From Anaerolineaceae bacterium (GTDB lineage Bacteria; Chloroflexota; Anaerolineae; Anaerolineales; Anaerolineaceae): a stretch of 40,735 bases of DNA. Both the position numbers and the translations under genes were made by a program. Position 1 is the first letter of the stretch, and each line of letters opens with the position of its first letter. Below the pieces are notes generated by a model. That model had not been told where the DNA came from, did not search any database, and saw nothing but the letters and a program-made list of their open reading frames with translations. The DNA lies in assembly GCA_002702705.1 (NCBI GenBank), contig PABH01000032.1, positions 1 to 40,735 on the forward strand, in the 5' to 3' direction. Below are positions 9,788 to 18,528 of the stretch, in pieces.

Positions 9788-10792
9788 ATGGCTTTGTTTT
9801 CAAGAGAATTTGGAATTGATCTTGGTACGATGAATTCTGTGTTAGCAGAAGGCGATAAAATTTTAATGATTGAGCCAACTGTGGTGGCATGGATTCCAAA
9901 TGAACGCATCATGGTTGAATGGGGGCAAGCAGCCTACGATATGATGGGAAAAGTGTCTGAGACGATTGAAGTATTTCGACCACTTAAAAATGGTGTTATC
10001 GCGGAATATTATCATACGGAAGCCTTTTTAAAAGAGATGATTCAAAAAAGCGGTGGTAAAAGTTTTTTATTTCCACCAAAGATTTGTATTACGATTCCTT
10101 ATAATGTAACTTCCGTGGAAAGTAGAGCGGTCAAAGAGGCTGCGCTTGAAGTGAGCCGCGATGTTTACAGTCTGCCACAACCTGTTGCAGCTGCTTTGGG
10201 TATTGATTTGCCAATCGGAACACCCACTGGAAATATGATTATCAGTTTAGGCGGCGGCACCAATCAGGCAGCCGTAATGGCAATGTGGGATGTAGTTACC
10301 GGTCATACAGCCCGAACGGGTGGTTTGGCATTGGATGATGCAATCGCTGCCCATATACGGAAAAAATTTGGGGTATTAATTGGGCAAACCACTGCAGAAA
10401 AATTAAAAATCAATATTGGATCAGCTATTCAAATTGATGAACCAAAGAGTATGGAAGTACAAGGTCAAGACCAGGTTTCCGGATTGCCGAAACCGGTTCT
10501 GGTAACCACAGATGATATTGTAGACGCTTTAGAACAACCACTTCAAGCCTTGGTGGATATGGTTAAACATGTTCTGGAAAAAACACCACCTGAATTAATT
10601 TCTGATATTATTGATCGGGGTGTTGCCTTATGCGGTGGTGGTGCATTATTACCCGGAATTGATAAATACTTAACTAAGGCATTAGGAATTCCGGCTTACT
10701 TAGTTGATAACCCAGTTACCTGTACAGCAGAAGGTGCTGCAAAAGCACTTTCGATGCGCAACCATCTGAAGCGGTCATTGATAAAAGTATAA
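9788..10792 (+). CDS. mreB: MreB/Mbl-family bacterial actin
   Basis: A 334-residue actin-fold ATPase. The phosphate-1 loop reads FGIDLGTMNSVLAEG, followed by EPTVVAW, the FRPLKNGVIAEYYHTEAFL region, a phosphate-2 loop (MIISLGGGTNQAAVMAM) and the adenosine motif (ALCGGGALLPGIDKYL). These fix it in the MreB family, which forms membrane-associated filaments guiding cell-wall synthesis and rod shape. It is noticeably diverged: most MreB proteins have DLGTANT in phosphate 1. No mreC, mreD or rodA is adjacent. It follows atpC by 64 bp, with an AAGGAAG site upstream, and precedes a terminator, so it may be the last gene of the ATP synthase transcript. Confidence 0.88.
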   Translation: MALFSREFGIDLGTMNSVLAEGDKILMIEPTVVAWIPNERIMVEWGQAAYDMMGKVSETIEVFRPLKNGVIAEYYHTEAFLKEMIQKSGGKSFLFPPKICITIPYNVTSVESRAVKEAALEVSRDVYSLPQPVAAALGIDLPIGTPTGNMIISLGGGTNQAAVMAMWDVVTGHTARTGGLALDDAIAAHIRKKFGVLIGQTTAEKLKINIGSAIQIDEPKSMEVQGQDQVSGLPKPVLVTTDDIVDALEQPLQALVDMVKHVLEKTPPELISDIIDRGVALCGGGALLPGIDKYLTKALGIPAYLVDNPVTCTAEGAAKALSMRNHLKRSLIKV

Positions 10793-10816
10793 AAAAAGCC
10801 CAATTGGGCTTTTTTT
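10791..10816. terminator. Bidirectional intrinsic terminator between mreB and rex
   Basis: A perfect palindrome: seven A, then agcccaattgggct core, then seven T (10791-10816). It overlaps the mreB stop on one side and the rex stop on the other, so it serves both convergent genes. Confidence 0.92.
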
Positions 10817-11435
10817 AATCTAAATAATAGGTCATATGTTGGAGTTCAATGATCGGATCAATATACTGAATTTGGACACCTTCGGGTACTTTAATTGTGA
10901 CTGGGGCATAATTTAATATGGCTTTCACACCAGATTTTACCAGACGGTCTGCAACTTCCTGGGCATGGTCGCTGTCCACTGTGATCATTGCTACTTTGAC
11001 ATTATGCTCCTGGATAATTTCTTCCATTTTATTGCTATCTTGCACGATAAAGCCAGCAATATTTGAACCTATTACCGTTGGGTTGTTATCAAATATCAGC
11101 TTTACCTGAAATCCATGTGAATTAAACCCACGGAAATTGGCGATGGCATGACCCAAAAAGCCGACACCGACCAAGGCCATATCCCAAACTTGGTTAACAT
11201 TTAAGATTTCTTCCAATTGTTCGATTAAGTAGCTGATTGCGTACCCCGTCCCTTGTTTTCCAAACTCACCAAAGTGAGATAAATCTTTTCGAATTTGGGC
11301 AGCAGATATATCAATTCTTTTTCCAAGGCCATTGGATGATGTGGTATATTCTCCCTCACGTTGAAGCTGTTTTAGGGTCTGTAAATACAATGGTAATCTG
11401 GCAACAACAATATCCGGTACGATTCTTTTTCCCAT
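10815..11435 (-). CDS. rex: Redox-sensing transcriptional repressor Rex
   Basis: Rex senses the NADH/NAD+ ratio and represses fermentation and respiratory genes when NADH is low. The 206-residue protein has the N-terminal winged helix (SSNGLGKRIDISAAQIRKDLSHFGEFG), the RKDLSHFGEFGKQGTGY segment typical of the family, a Rossmann motif (GVGFLG, residues 90-95) and the C-terminal swap helix (IDPIIELQHMTYYL). It is divergent from the alpha-galactosidase gene. Its upstream region contains a single TTGTGA-like half site (plus-strand tcacaa near 11484-11489) but no convincing full Rex operator, so autoregulation is not supported here. Confidence 0.95.
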   Translation of the reverse strand: MGKRIVPDIVVARLPLYLQTLKQLQREGEYTTSSNGLGKRIDISAAQIRKDLSHFGEFGKQGTGYAISYLIEQLEEILNVNQVWDMALVGVGFLGHAIANFRGFNSHGFQVKLIFDNNPTVIGSNIAGFIVQDSNKMEEIIQEHNVKVAMITVDSDHAQEVADRLVKSGVKAILNYAPVTIKVPEGVQIQYIDPIIELQHMTYYLD

Positions 11436-11534
11436 AGCATTTTCCTATTCAATTGGATTAAATGGAGTATATAAGTTAAATTTATCACAAAAAAATAAAA
11501 AAGTAAATTAATATTACAAACCCTATCTCAGGAT

Positions 11535-11540
11535 TATAAT
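11535..11540 (+). promoter_or_regulatory. -10 box of the alpha-galactosidase gene
   Basis: A consensus TATAAT lies 35 bp before the start codon. Upstream -35 candidates (TTACAA at 11514, spacing 15) are weak. A short inverted repeat (agggt, 6-nt loop, accct; about 11545-11560) lies just downstream and could be an operator or leader hairpin. Confidence 0.5.
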
Positions 11541-11575
11541 CAAAGGGTGTCGTTACCCTATTAGGAGATTCATTT

Positions 11576-13687
11576 ATGACAATAAAGGAAGTTTATAAAC
11601 ACTGCTGGATTTTAACTGGAAAAAAGTATGCCTATATTTTGGCTATTTCAAATACCGGTAATTTAATTAATACTTACTGGGGACCCCAGTTGCCCGACAT
11701 AAATGATTATCCTAAGCCAGAGAACTATAATGCGATAAGCTCTTTTGATAGTGAATATGAAAGCATGCCGGAAGAGTTTCCCGTACCGGAAAAGATGAAA
11801 TTTTCAGAACCATGCTTGATGCTTAATTTTATGGATGGTACACGAGATTTACAGTTATTGTTCATTCGTTATCATATCCAGAATGATAAACTCGTTCTTG
11901 TTTTGAAAGACGAAGTCCAAAATTTAGAGCTTTTATTAAATTATCATTTATTCGAAGAAGAAGATGTTATAAAAAAATGGGTGGTAATTAAAAATAACAA
12001 TTCGGAGACTGTTCATTTTGACCGTATTTTTTCGGGCAATATTGTTTTGCCGTCGAAAAAAGAATATTATGTGACTCATTTGTATGGACAGTGGAATCAT
12101 GAATTTAATCAGGATAGAATAAAAATACCATATGGTAAATTGGTTTTAGAATCAAGACGTTTGACAAGCAGCCACCAACATAGTCCAGGAATCATTCTTC
12201 ATGAAAAATCAGTTTCAGAATTTTCAGGGTCATCTTATTTTTGTATTTTTGGCTGGAGTGGGAATTGGAAGATATCAATAGAGAAAAATAGTTTTAATTT
12301 AACTCGCGTAGCTGCTGGTATCAATGATTTTGATTTTTCATGGAGTCTGGAAACTGGCCAAGAATTTATCTCTCCACCGATGTATATTGGTGCTGCAGCA
12401 GCAGGTTTCAATGAAGTTTCCATCCGTTTACACTCATTTGTTAACCATTATTTATTACCCAAACCTAATATAGAGAAAAAAGTTCTATTCAATTCGTGGG
12501 AAGCAACTCAGTTTGAGGTGAATATACTTCAACAAAAAAAATTGGCTGATATTGCTGCAAACATTGGTGTGGAGTTGTTTGTATTGGATGACGGTTGGTT
12601 CCATGGGAGGAGATCCGATCAATCAGGTCTCGGGGATTGGTGGCCAGATGAACATAAATTTCCGAATGGTTTAAAAGAATTATCTGATTATGTGCATCGT
12701 TTAGGGATGGATTTTGGATTGTGGATCGAACCTGAAATGGTTAACCCAGATAGCGATTTATATCGAAAGCATCCTGATTGGATTTTGCATTTTTCGAAAC
12801 GGAAGCCTACATTGGCGCGAAATCAGATGATCTTGAATATCACCAAGCCTGAAGTACAGGAATATTTGATAAATAGGCTAACAAAAGTGATCAGTGAAAC
12901 TGGTGTCGAATTTATTAAGTGGGATATGAACCGAAATGTATCTGAACCAGGAGATCCATCTGTTGATGGTGTATTGAATAAACAAATCTGGGTTCGGTAT
13001 ACTGAAAGTTTTTATAAATTATGGGATCAATTGCGATCGCAATTTCCAGAGATTGTTTTCCAAACCTGTTCAGGTGGTGGCGGTCGCAGTGATTATGGTA
13101 TGTTGACCCGTGCTGACCAAATTTGGGTTAGTGATAATACGGATCCAACTGAACGTTTGACAATTCAAGAAGGTTTTTCATTGATATATCCTGCCAGTGT
13201 AATGGAGGCATGGGTGACGGATATGGGTGTGGACTATCAATCACTCGATTATCGATTTTTGGTTTCTATGATGGGTGTTTTGGGGATTGGTGCTGATATC
13301 AGTCGTTGGAATGAAGAAGATAAACAAATTGCAAAGGGATGGATTAACTGGTATAAAAAATTCCGGACGATTATCCAAAAGGGTGATCAATACCGATTAT
13401 TATCTCCTTCTCAGGGCGGATATGCAGCAGTGCAGTACGTAGATCAGGATAAAAATAAAGGTGTGGTCTTTTATATTCGAAGTTATGTACCACAAACCGA
13501 CCCAGCACCAGTGATTTATTTGAGGGGCTTAGAGAAGACATCAAATTATCGAATTAATGAATTGGATGTTATTAAAAGCGGAGCCGCATGGTTAACTGAT
13601 GGATTCCGTTATGAATTAAACCAAAATTATAGTGGCCAGATTTTTACAATTGAAAAAATTTCGTCAGATCGATTAACCGTTAGATAA
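11576..13687 (+). CDS. GH36 alpha-galactosidase
   Basis: A 703-residue retaining glycosidase that would release terminal alpha-galactose from raffinose-family sugars or galactomannan. After an N-terminal beta-sandwich domain comes the barrel: VLFNSWEATQFEV, LFVLDDGWFHGRRSDQSGLGDWWPD, FGLWIEPEMVNPDSDLYRKHPDW, the nucleophile Asp450 in KWDMNR, CSGGGGRSDYGML, and the acid/base Asp520 in WVSDNTDP. All catalytic motifs are intact and the length is typical of the bacterial 700-750-residue group. There is no signal peptide, so it should be cytosolic and act on imported oligosaccharides, although no transporter is adjacent. RBS TTAGGAG. Confidence 0.95.
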   Translation: MTIKEVYKHCWILTGKKYAYILAISNTGNLINTYWGPQLPDINDYPKPENYNAISSFDSEYESMPEEFPVPEKMKFSEPCLMLNFMDGTRDLQLLFIRYHIQNDKLVLVLKDEVQNLELLLNYHLFEEEDVIKKWVVIKNNNSETVHFDRIFSGNIVLPSKKEYYVTHLYGQWNHEFNQDRIKIPYGKLVLESRRLTSSHQHSPGIILHEKSVSEFSGSSYFCIFGWSGNWKISIEKNSFNLTRVAAGINDFDFSWSLETGQEFISPPMYIGAAAAGFNEVSIRLHSFVNHYLLPKPNIEKKVLFNSWEATQFEVNILQQKKLADIAANIGVELFVLDDGWFHGRRSDQSGLGDWWPDEHKFPNGLKELSDYVHRLGMDFGLWIEPEMVNPDSDLYRKHPDWILHFSKRKPTLARNQMILNITKPEVQEYLINRLTKVISETGVEFIKWDMNRNVSEPGDPSVDGVLNKQIWVRYTESFYKLWDQLRSQFPEIVFQTCSGGGGRSDYGMLTRADQIWVSDNTDPTERLTIQEGFSLIYPASVMEAWVTDMGVDYQSLDYRFLVSMMGVLGIGADISRWNEEDKQIAKGWINWYKKFRTIIQKGDQYRLLSPSQGGYAAVQYVDQDKNKGVVFYIRSYVPQTDPAPVIYLRGLEKTSNYRINELDVIKSGAAWLTDGFRYELNQNYSGQIFTIEKISSDRLTVR

Positions 13688-13745
13688 AAAATTGATTGTG
13701 GAAATTTTGTTTTCCTAAAAATAATTCAATTTATCATAAATCTTT

Positions 13746-15725
13746 TTATGGCATTTGAAACGTGATTGTTAATTGTGAGTCAAATTTTAGGTCGGTTAAT
13801 GATAACCCTAATGGCAGGTAATGAGCCCGTGGGTATTGATAATCTGGGTTTTCAGGGCTTAGGAGGAGCGCACCTAGATCGAAGACCGAAAAATGATTAG
13901 ACTCCACTTGTTGTCCCGTAATAAATATTTGTACGGGATTTTCGCCACAATTTAAGCTTAAGATTTCCTGGTGATGGTTTGAAAGAGGTGTATTCGTAGT
14001 AGAGGATGGACTATATTCACATACGAAAGGAATTTGCAGAATATTTTTCATACCAGGCATCTTGTACTGAACTGTAAATTCATTTTCTAAAAGTGTAATC
14101 ATTGTTTCGTTGCCGGGATTATTCTCATTCGACATTATAAGCTGAGAAAAATCATTCGATATATCTTTCACTAATTGTCTTGGGTGAGATTCCATAATTA
14201 TTCCCGGAATTACCGTAGGATCAGAAAAAACACCATTTCCAATTTTCCACTCTTCCGATGGGCTTAATCCAAACATGAACTGGGAAGTGCTGCCAGTGAT
14301 TTGGTAAAAGGAGTTTTTATTGGTTTTAACCGCAATAAATGGAATATATCCACCATTCAGTTCATAAATCATAAAATAACTTTGATTTGAAATCAGACAT
14401 TCTTTTTCCTGATCCTGATCGATATCCATATTACACTGGATCTGTTTTTTTGAAGAAGCTGCCCATCGATTGGCTTCAATTTGATAATAAAATTCCGGTA
14501 TGTAATCGGATATTAGCGGTTCAAGGTAATCATAATTTTGTGGATGAAGCAAGGAATAGAAATGAAATACCGATCCTTTTTGGAATGGTCCCGTTGATAA
14601 ATATAGCTCATTTGCGAGTTTATCCATTTTATCAGAGGGGTAATTGAGTTGCCGGGGTTGTGTTTTTGATTGATTAGGAGAATGAAATCGTATCCAAGGA
14701 TGGTTTCTTAAATAATCAAAGATGATAGGCGCACTATTAAAATCACTAAGGGGTGATTCAGGGAAATCTATATTAAGAGTTATAAGCTGTTCAGGATTTT
14801 GAAAATATGCGTTGAGTAAAAACTTTTCAATAGAAGGAGAAAGTCCCTGGTTATTAAAAATAGGTTCAAGATTTAAATTATCAGGTGTTTCAATGTTACA
14901 TAATTGTAAAGGTGAGTAGTAGTTGGTGATTAAAGTTTCATCAAGATCGTCTAAAAAAATTTCATACAGATCATCTTGGGGAAAATTCGGGGAGCAAAGT
15001 TTTAACAATCCAGATGACCACAGGTCTTGAATGTATTTATCTTGTGAAAGAAGATCTAACGCTTGGACATTTTGTGGGGTCAAAAAATCAGAAAAGGTTA
15101 ATGGAATTTGATATCTTTTACTGGCAGCTAGTAAATGCGATAAACCAAATCTTTCTCCAAAGGGACCATTATGTGCACCATCCCAATTTCTTAATATTTG
15201 AGCAGGAGTGTAACCCAAAAGGGTGTTTTTTAATTGAAGCTCAACGTAAACAGGTGACGGACTTTTTGAATACAAAGAAAATTTTGGTGTGATATCTGTT
15301 ATTTCTTGGTTTTGGTTTTTTACAATAAATCGAAACTCAAAAGATTTAAAGGTGCTAGGCAATTGGAGGGTAAGATAATTTTGTTTTTGATTAATAAACC
15401 AAAAGAATCCTTGAGATTCTGATAAAGCGCTAAGCTGAAGTGGACCAGAAGAATGATTTAAAATTTCAATAAAGATAAGATCTGGTTCGAAATTTAACAT
15501 GTCCAAAAAATCGATTCTCATTTGGATGCCATCTGGGGTCAGTCGAGAATAATAAGCAATAATATCTGGTGAGGATAATAAGTCAATTTGATCCAACCCG
15601 CGCAAGGTATCTATTTCCCAAAAATGACCTGGTGGGGTGTATGTTTGATTATTAAGTTGTTGGAGGGTTGAAAATGAAAGAAAGATTACCACTACCACCA
15701 GAATCAAACCAACGAATCTTTTCAT
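13746..15725 (-). CDS. Large secreted or membrane-anchored protein of unknown function
   Basis: The 659-residue product has one N-terminal hydrophobic helix (VGLILVVVVIFLSFSTL, about residues 5-21) after MKR, so it is exported and perhaps remains anchored. No family is recognised with confidence. Around residues 180-220 it reads RNWDGAHNGPFGERFGLSHL followed by AASKRYQIPLTFSDFLTPQ; the pattern of a conserved polar loop followed by a strand and helix weakly recalls deacetylase or GH57-type TIM-barrel proteins, but no metal or catalytic triad is clear. Late segments (CNMDIDQDQEKECLISNQSYFMIYE) resemble calcium-binding or FG-GAP-like beta modules. The gene converges on the alpha-galactosidase gene. 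The IS21 element lies 83 bp upstream and may have separated it from its promoter. Confidence 0.7.
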   Translation of the reverse strand: MKRFVGLILVVVVIFLSFSTLQQLNNQTYTPPGHFWEIDTLRGLDQIDLLSSPDIIAYYSRLTPDGIQMRIDFLDMLNFEPDLIFIEILNHSSGPLQLSALSESQGFFWFINQKQNYLTLQLPSTFKSFEFRFIVKNQNQEITDITPKFSLYSKSPSPVYVELQLKNTLLGYTPAQILRNWDGAHNGPFGERFGLSHLLAASKRYQIPLTFSDFLTPQNVQALDLLSQDKYIQDLWSSGLLKLCSPNFPQDDLYEIFLDDLDETLITNYYSPLQLCNIETPDNLNLEPIFNNQGLSPSIEKFLLNAYFQNPEQLITLNIDFPESPLSDFNSAPIIFDYLRNHPWIRFHSPNQSKTQPRQLNYPSDKMDKLANELYLSTGPFQKGSVFHFYSLLHPQNYDYLEPLISDYIPEFYYQIEANRWAASSKKQIQCNMDIDQDQEKECLISNQSYFMIYELNGGYIPFIAVKTNKNSFYQITGSTSQFMFGLSPSEEWKIGNGVFSDPTVIPGIIMESHPRQLVKDISNDFSQLIMSNENNPGNETMITLLENEFTVQYKMPGMKNILQIPFVCEYSPSSTTNTPLSNHHQEILSLNCGENPVQIFITGQQVESNHFSVFDLGALLLSPENPDYQYPRAHYLPLGLSLTDLKFDSQLTITFQMP

Positions 15726-15803
15726 GTTGTGATTATAAATGAATTTAACTTCAAATTTGATGAAGATAACTCAACTGTGGAACAATAAAAAAAATAATCT
15801 TCT

Positions 15804-15808
15804 AAAAG
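15804..15808. repeat. Left target-site duplication (aaaag) of the IS21 element
   Basis: The five bases aaaag immediately precede the left terminus and are repeated directly at 18367-18371 after the right terminus. IS21-family elements commonly duplicate 4-8 bp, most often 5. Confidence 0.85.
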
Positions 15809-15855
15809 TGCGCAATTCGGTGAAAGCGCACAGTCAATTCGGATGATGCCGCACA
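15809..15855. repeat. Left-end transposase-binding repeats of IS21 (two units)
   Basis: Unit L1 (15809-15832) and unit L2 (15833-15855) share the pattern aattcgg then about eight bases then gcaca. They match, in inverted orientation, the four units at the right end. Confidence 0.85.
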
Positions 15856-15892
15856 CTTAGGAGGGAAAAACACTAGTTAAAAGTATTGTACA

Positions 15893-16645
15893 TCAAGTGT
15901 GCGGCATAGGCCGAAATCCATGTAATTTGCGTTGAGATTCACCCGCTAGATCAAGGCGATAAGCATTGTGAATTGTGCGGTCAAGAATGGCATCCGCTAA
16001 GGTTGGATCGGGAAAGCGAGTATGCCAATCAGACACGGGAACTTGCGACACAATAATGGTGGATGTGTGTCCAAAGCGGTCGTCGAATAGCTCTAAGAGA
16101 GATTGGGAAGCAGACAATTGAATAGGATCACGCATCCAATCATCCAAGATTAAAAGATCAACTTTGGATAGTGACTTGAGCATGGTCAAAAAGGTATCAT
16201 CCCGGTTTGCAATGTTGAAATCATGCAAAAAACGGGCTATACGGAAATAGCGGACGGAATAACCCAGCTTACAAGCCGCGTATCCTAACGCACAGGCAAG
16301 GTATGTTTTCCCTGTTCCCGTAGCACCCGATACGATCAGGTTGAGTGCTTTATCAATCCAGAGTGACTGAGATAACTCCAAAACCAAGCGACGATCTAAG
16401 CCTCGATCCGGTGAAAAGTCAATATCTTCCACCGCCGCTCGGATTGGAAAAGAAGCCAATTTCAACCGCCTTTGGGTACGATTATCTAATCGGCGGGCGT
16501 GTTCCATATCGACCAGGAGCAGTAGCCGCTCCTCAAATGAAAGCTCTGCATATTGGGGATTTGCCATCTGTTGACGTAAGCCCTCCCGAAAAGCAGGTAA
16601 TCGTAGCTGTAGTAATTTGTCCATTAATGTTTCTGAAACCATCAT
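15893..16645 (-). CDS. istB: IS21 helper ATPase IstB
   Basis: A 250-residue AAA+ ATPase that assembles on DNA and selects the target for the IstA transposase. It has the DnaC/IstB N-terminal helical region (MDKLLQLRLPAFREGLRQQM), Walker A (GATGTGKT, residues 107-114), Walker B (DLLILDDW) and the C-terminal ADAILDRTIHNAYRLDLAGES segment with the sensor arginine. The second methionine could also serve as start. It overlaps the istA stop by 4 bp (ATGA), the usual translational coupling in IS21 elements. Confidence 0.95.
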   Translation of the reverse strand: MMVSETLMDKLLQLRLPAFREGLRQQMANPQYAELSFEERLLLLVDMEHARRLDNRTQRRLKLASFPIRAAVEDIDFSPDRGLDRRLVLELSQSLWIDKALNLIVSGATGTGKTYLACALGYAACKLGYSVRYFRIARFLHDFNIANRDDTFLTMLKSLSKVDLLILDDWMRDPIQLSASQSLLELFDDRFGHTSTIIVSQVPVSDWHTRFPDPTLADAILDRTIHNAYRLDLAGESQRKLHGFRPMPHT

Positions 16646-18183
16646 TTATTCCTTTCTTGATAATATTCCGGGCCGCGAATATTCGCATGTCTGGGAATTG
16701 CCATTTCTGGTTCGGGTTCTTTTCTTTTCAAATAAACTAATTCAGCATTTAGGGCTGAATATGTGTAAACCCGGTCAGGCAGGAGCGATTGACAGGCTTG
16801 CTCCAACAAAAGCGGAGTATGGTTTTTCATCAAACTGAGGATACCCATACAAGTCCGGTAAGACTGTTCAGGGTAGGTTCGGGATATTAGTACTGCTTGC
16901 ATGAATTGGACGGTTTGAGGCCCGATTTCCTTTGCCCTTTGAATAAAATAATCTTTGTTTTGGTTTCGCATATGCTGATGATTAGCTGGCATATGTGCCT
17001 GCATGGTTGAATAGCGGCCTGTTTTGAAATTCCTTGGATGTGTGATCGTTTCTTTCCCACAAATGATCTGGATCACCCGATCTGTTGCCCGAACGGTCAC
17101 TTTTTGATGAATAAACTGGTACGGAACAGAGTAAAAGTGCTTGTCAAACTCGATGTGGTAGTCAATATTGACGATCGCGGTCTTTTCTTCAACATACTCA
17201 TACCTTATCTTGGGTAAGGGACGTAAATTGGGCTTATCGATCTCAATGTATTCTTCATAGCGGGAACAACCCACGCCGCTCAATGGTTTATGGTTTAGTT
17301 CCTCTAACAATTCTTTGATGGCTAGATTGGCTTCATAAATATTGTGAAAAACCCGTTTCCTCAGCGGGGCGATAATCCAACGCTCCACATTTTGTACGCC
17401 GTTTTCAGCTTTGCCTTTATCTTTGGGTTTACGTACCCGAGCAGGAAGTACGGCGAATTGGTAATGTTCAGCTACTTCTTGGTATGCTGGATTGATGTCA
17501 GGTTCATAGTAGTTTGGTTTTTTGACGCCGGTTTTGAGATTATCCGGGACAACGATCTTTACTACCCCGCCAAAGTATTCCAATGCCCTGACATGAGCAT
17601 TATTCCAGTTCCGTTGGTTAGCGTTGCGGTGAACTTCTGCATAGGTGTAATTACTGGCCGGTAATACGGCTACATAAACCGGTGCATAACTTACCTCCCC
17701 GGTTTCCGGGTCGGTAATAGGGATTTTTACACCTGCATAGTCCACCTGCATTTGTTCGCCCCCGACATGCGCAAAACGCATACTTGGCTCAACCTGCTTT
17801 TTTCGCCACTGTTTGTAGTGGTAACAGTATTGTGTATATTGATAACCATTGGGATACTGCTCTTTATATTCGATCCACAATAGTTTCAAAGTTACACCTT
17901 TTTGGCGTTTCTCTTTTTGGACGGTTTCCCAATCTGGCATGTGTACCTGCTCTGTTGAATGGTTCTTATTCCGTTCTGGGAAGAGTTTTTCATACAGTTC
18001 TTCTTCGCTGATTTCACCCAGCGGCCATTCAATCTCTGCCTGTTTTGCTCTTCTTAGATACTCGCCAACGGTGCTGTTAGATACTTTTATTGCACCAGCG
18101 ATAGCTCGATTTGATAGACCGGCTTCGTATTTCAACCTCAGTATTTCTTTGATTTTTCTCAAGGTTAATCGCTCCTGGGACAA
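16642..18183 (-). CDS. istA: IS21 transposase IstA
   Basis: A 513-residue DDE transposase. The N-terminus has a helix-turn-helix (LTLRKIKEILRLKYEAGLSNRAIAGAIKVSNSTVGEYLRRA). The RNase H-like core shows the first Asp in MQVDYAGVKIP, the second in KIVVPDNLKTGVKKP and the Glu in KDKGKAENGVQNVERWII. The C-terminal part has FDKHFYSVPYQFIHQKVTVRAT, the beta-barrel of IstA-type enzymes. It has no frameshift or internal stop. RBS on the minus strand contains AAGGAGG. It is transcribed from the right terminus, next to the four-unit repeat. Confidence 0.95.
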   Translation of the reverse strand: MSQERLTLRKIKEILRLKYEAGLSNRAIAGAIKVSNSTVGEYLRRAKQAEIEWPLGEISEEELYEKLFPERNKNHSTEQVHMPDWETVQKEKRQKGVTLKLLWIEYKEQYPNGYQYTQYCYHYKQWRKKQVEPSMRFAHVGGEQMQVDYAGVKIPITDPETGEVSYAPVYVAVLPASNYTYAEVHRNANQRNWNNAHVRALEYFGGVVKIVVPDNLKTGVKKPNYYEPDINPAYQEVAEHYQFAVLPARVRKPKDKGKAENGVQNVERWIIAPLRKRVFHNIYEANLAIKELLEELNHKPLSGVGCSRYEEYIEIDKPNLRPLPKIRYEYVEEKTAIVNIDYHIEFDKHFYSVPYQFIHQKVTVRATDRVIQIICGKETITHPRNFKTGRYSTMQAHMPANHQHMRNQNKDYFIQRAKEIGPQTVQFMQAVLISRTYPEQSYRTCMGILSLMKNHTPLLLEQACQSLLPDRVYTYSALNAELVYLKRKEPEPEMAIPRHANIRGPEYYQERNK

Positions 18184-18272
18184 TGCTCACCTCCTTGTTT
18201 TTCAAGTGATAAGCTTGCCATAGTTTTGTATTAACCAGTGTTTTTTCTCCCCTTTTTTATCCAACTAAAAAG

Positions 18273-18366
18273 TGTGCGGCATGCTCCGAATTGGGTGTGC
18301 GACATGCCCCGGATTCACTGTGCGGCTTGTTCCGAATTCAGTGTGCGACATGCGCCGGATTTTGCA
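18273..18366. repeat. Right-end transposase-binding repeats of IS21 (four units)
   Basis: Four tandem units of 23-25 bp start at 18273, 18296, 18319 and 18342. Each begins tgtgcgRc and continues with a cat/ctt-g-t/c-ccgRatt core. Units alternate between a 'ccgaatt' and a 'ccggatt' form. They precede istA and could also influence its promoter. Confidence 0.9.
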
Positions 18367-18371
18367 AAAAG
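18367..18371. repeat. Right target-site duplication (aaaag) of the IS21 element
   Basis: Direct copy of 15804-15808 immediately outside the CA terminus. The following 18372-18484 stretch is AT-rich and I see no gene in it. Confidence 0.85.
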
Positions 18372-18484
18372 TTTATTTAAAGGTACAATTAATCCAATTA
18401 AAACAAGATTGTCTAATGAAAAATGCTTGATTAAAATTTTGGTTCATTTGGCAGAAGCGCGGCTTAAGAACCTTCTATCATAAA

Positions 18485-18513
18485 AAGAGCTCACACCTGA
18501 TGGGTGAGCTCTT
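18485..18513. terminator. Hairpin terminator downstream of the YugP-like gene
   Basis: Inverted repeat aagagctcac (18485-18494) and gtgagctctt (18504-18513), preceded on the left by an A-run that becomes a U-run in the minus-strand transcript. It follows the minus-strand gene ending at 18529. Confidence 0.85.
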
Positions 18514-18528
18514 ATAAAGAAATTGATT

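Larger units (their letters stand above)
15809..18366 (-). mobile_element. Complete IS21-family insertion sequence
   Basis: A 2,558-bp element carrying istA and istB, read leftwards. Ends are defined by imperfect terminal inverted repeats (left tgcgcaattcgg, right inward tgcaaaatccgg), TG...CA termini and a 5-bp direct duplication aaaag on both sides (15804-15808, 18367-18371). Each end holds tandem repeats of about 23 bp, two on the left and four on the right, as is usual for transposase-binding sites in IS21. Both reading frames are intact, so the element looks functional. A second copy begins at 40643 in the opposite orientation. Confidence 0.93.

Noticed and set aside
11460-11545. Rex operator between rex and the alpha-galactosidase gene
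   Set aside because: Only one TTGTGA-like half site was found; the mirror half needed for a Rex site is not convincing.
18273-18366. CRISPR-like or regulatory iteron array
   Set aside because: The 23-bp units have no spacers, lie exactly at an IS21 terminus and recur at the second copy, so they are transposase-binding repeats.
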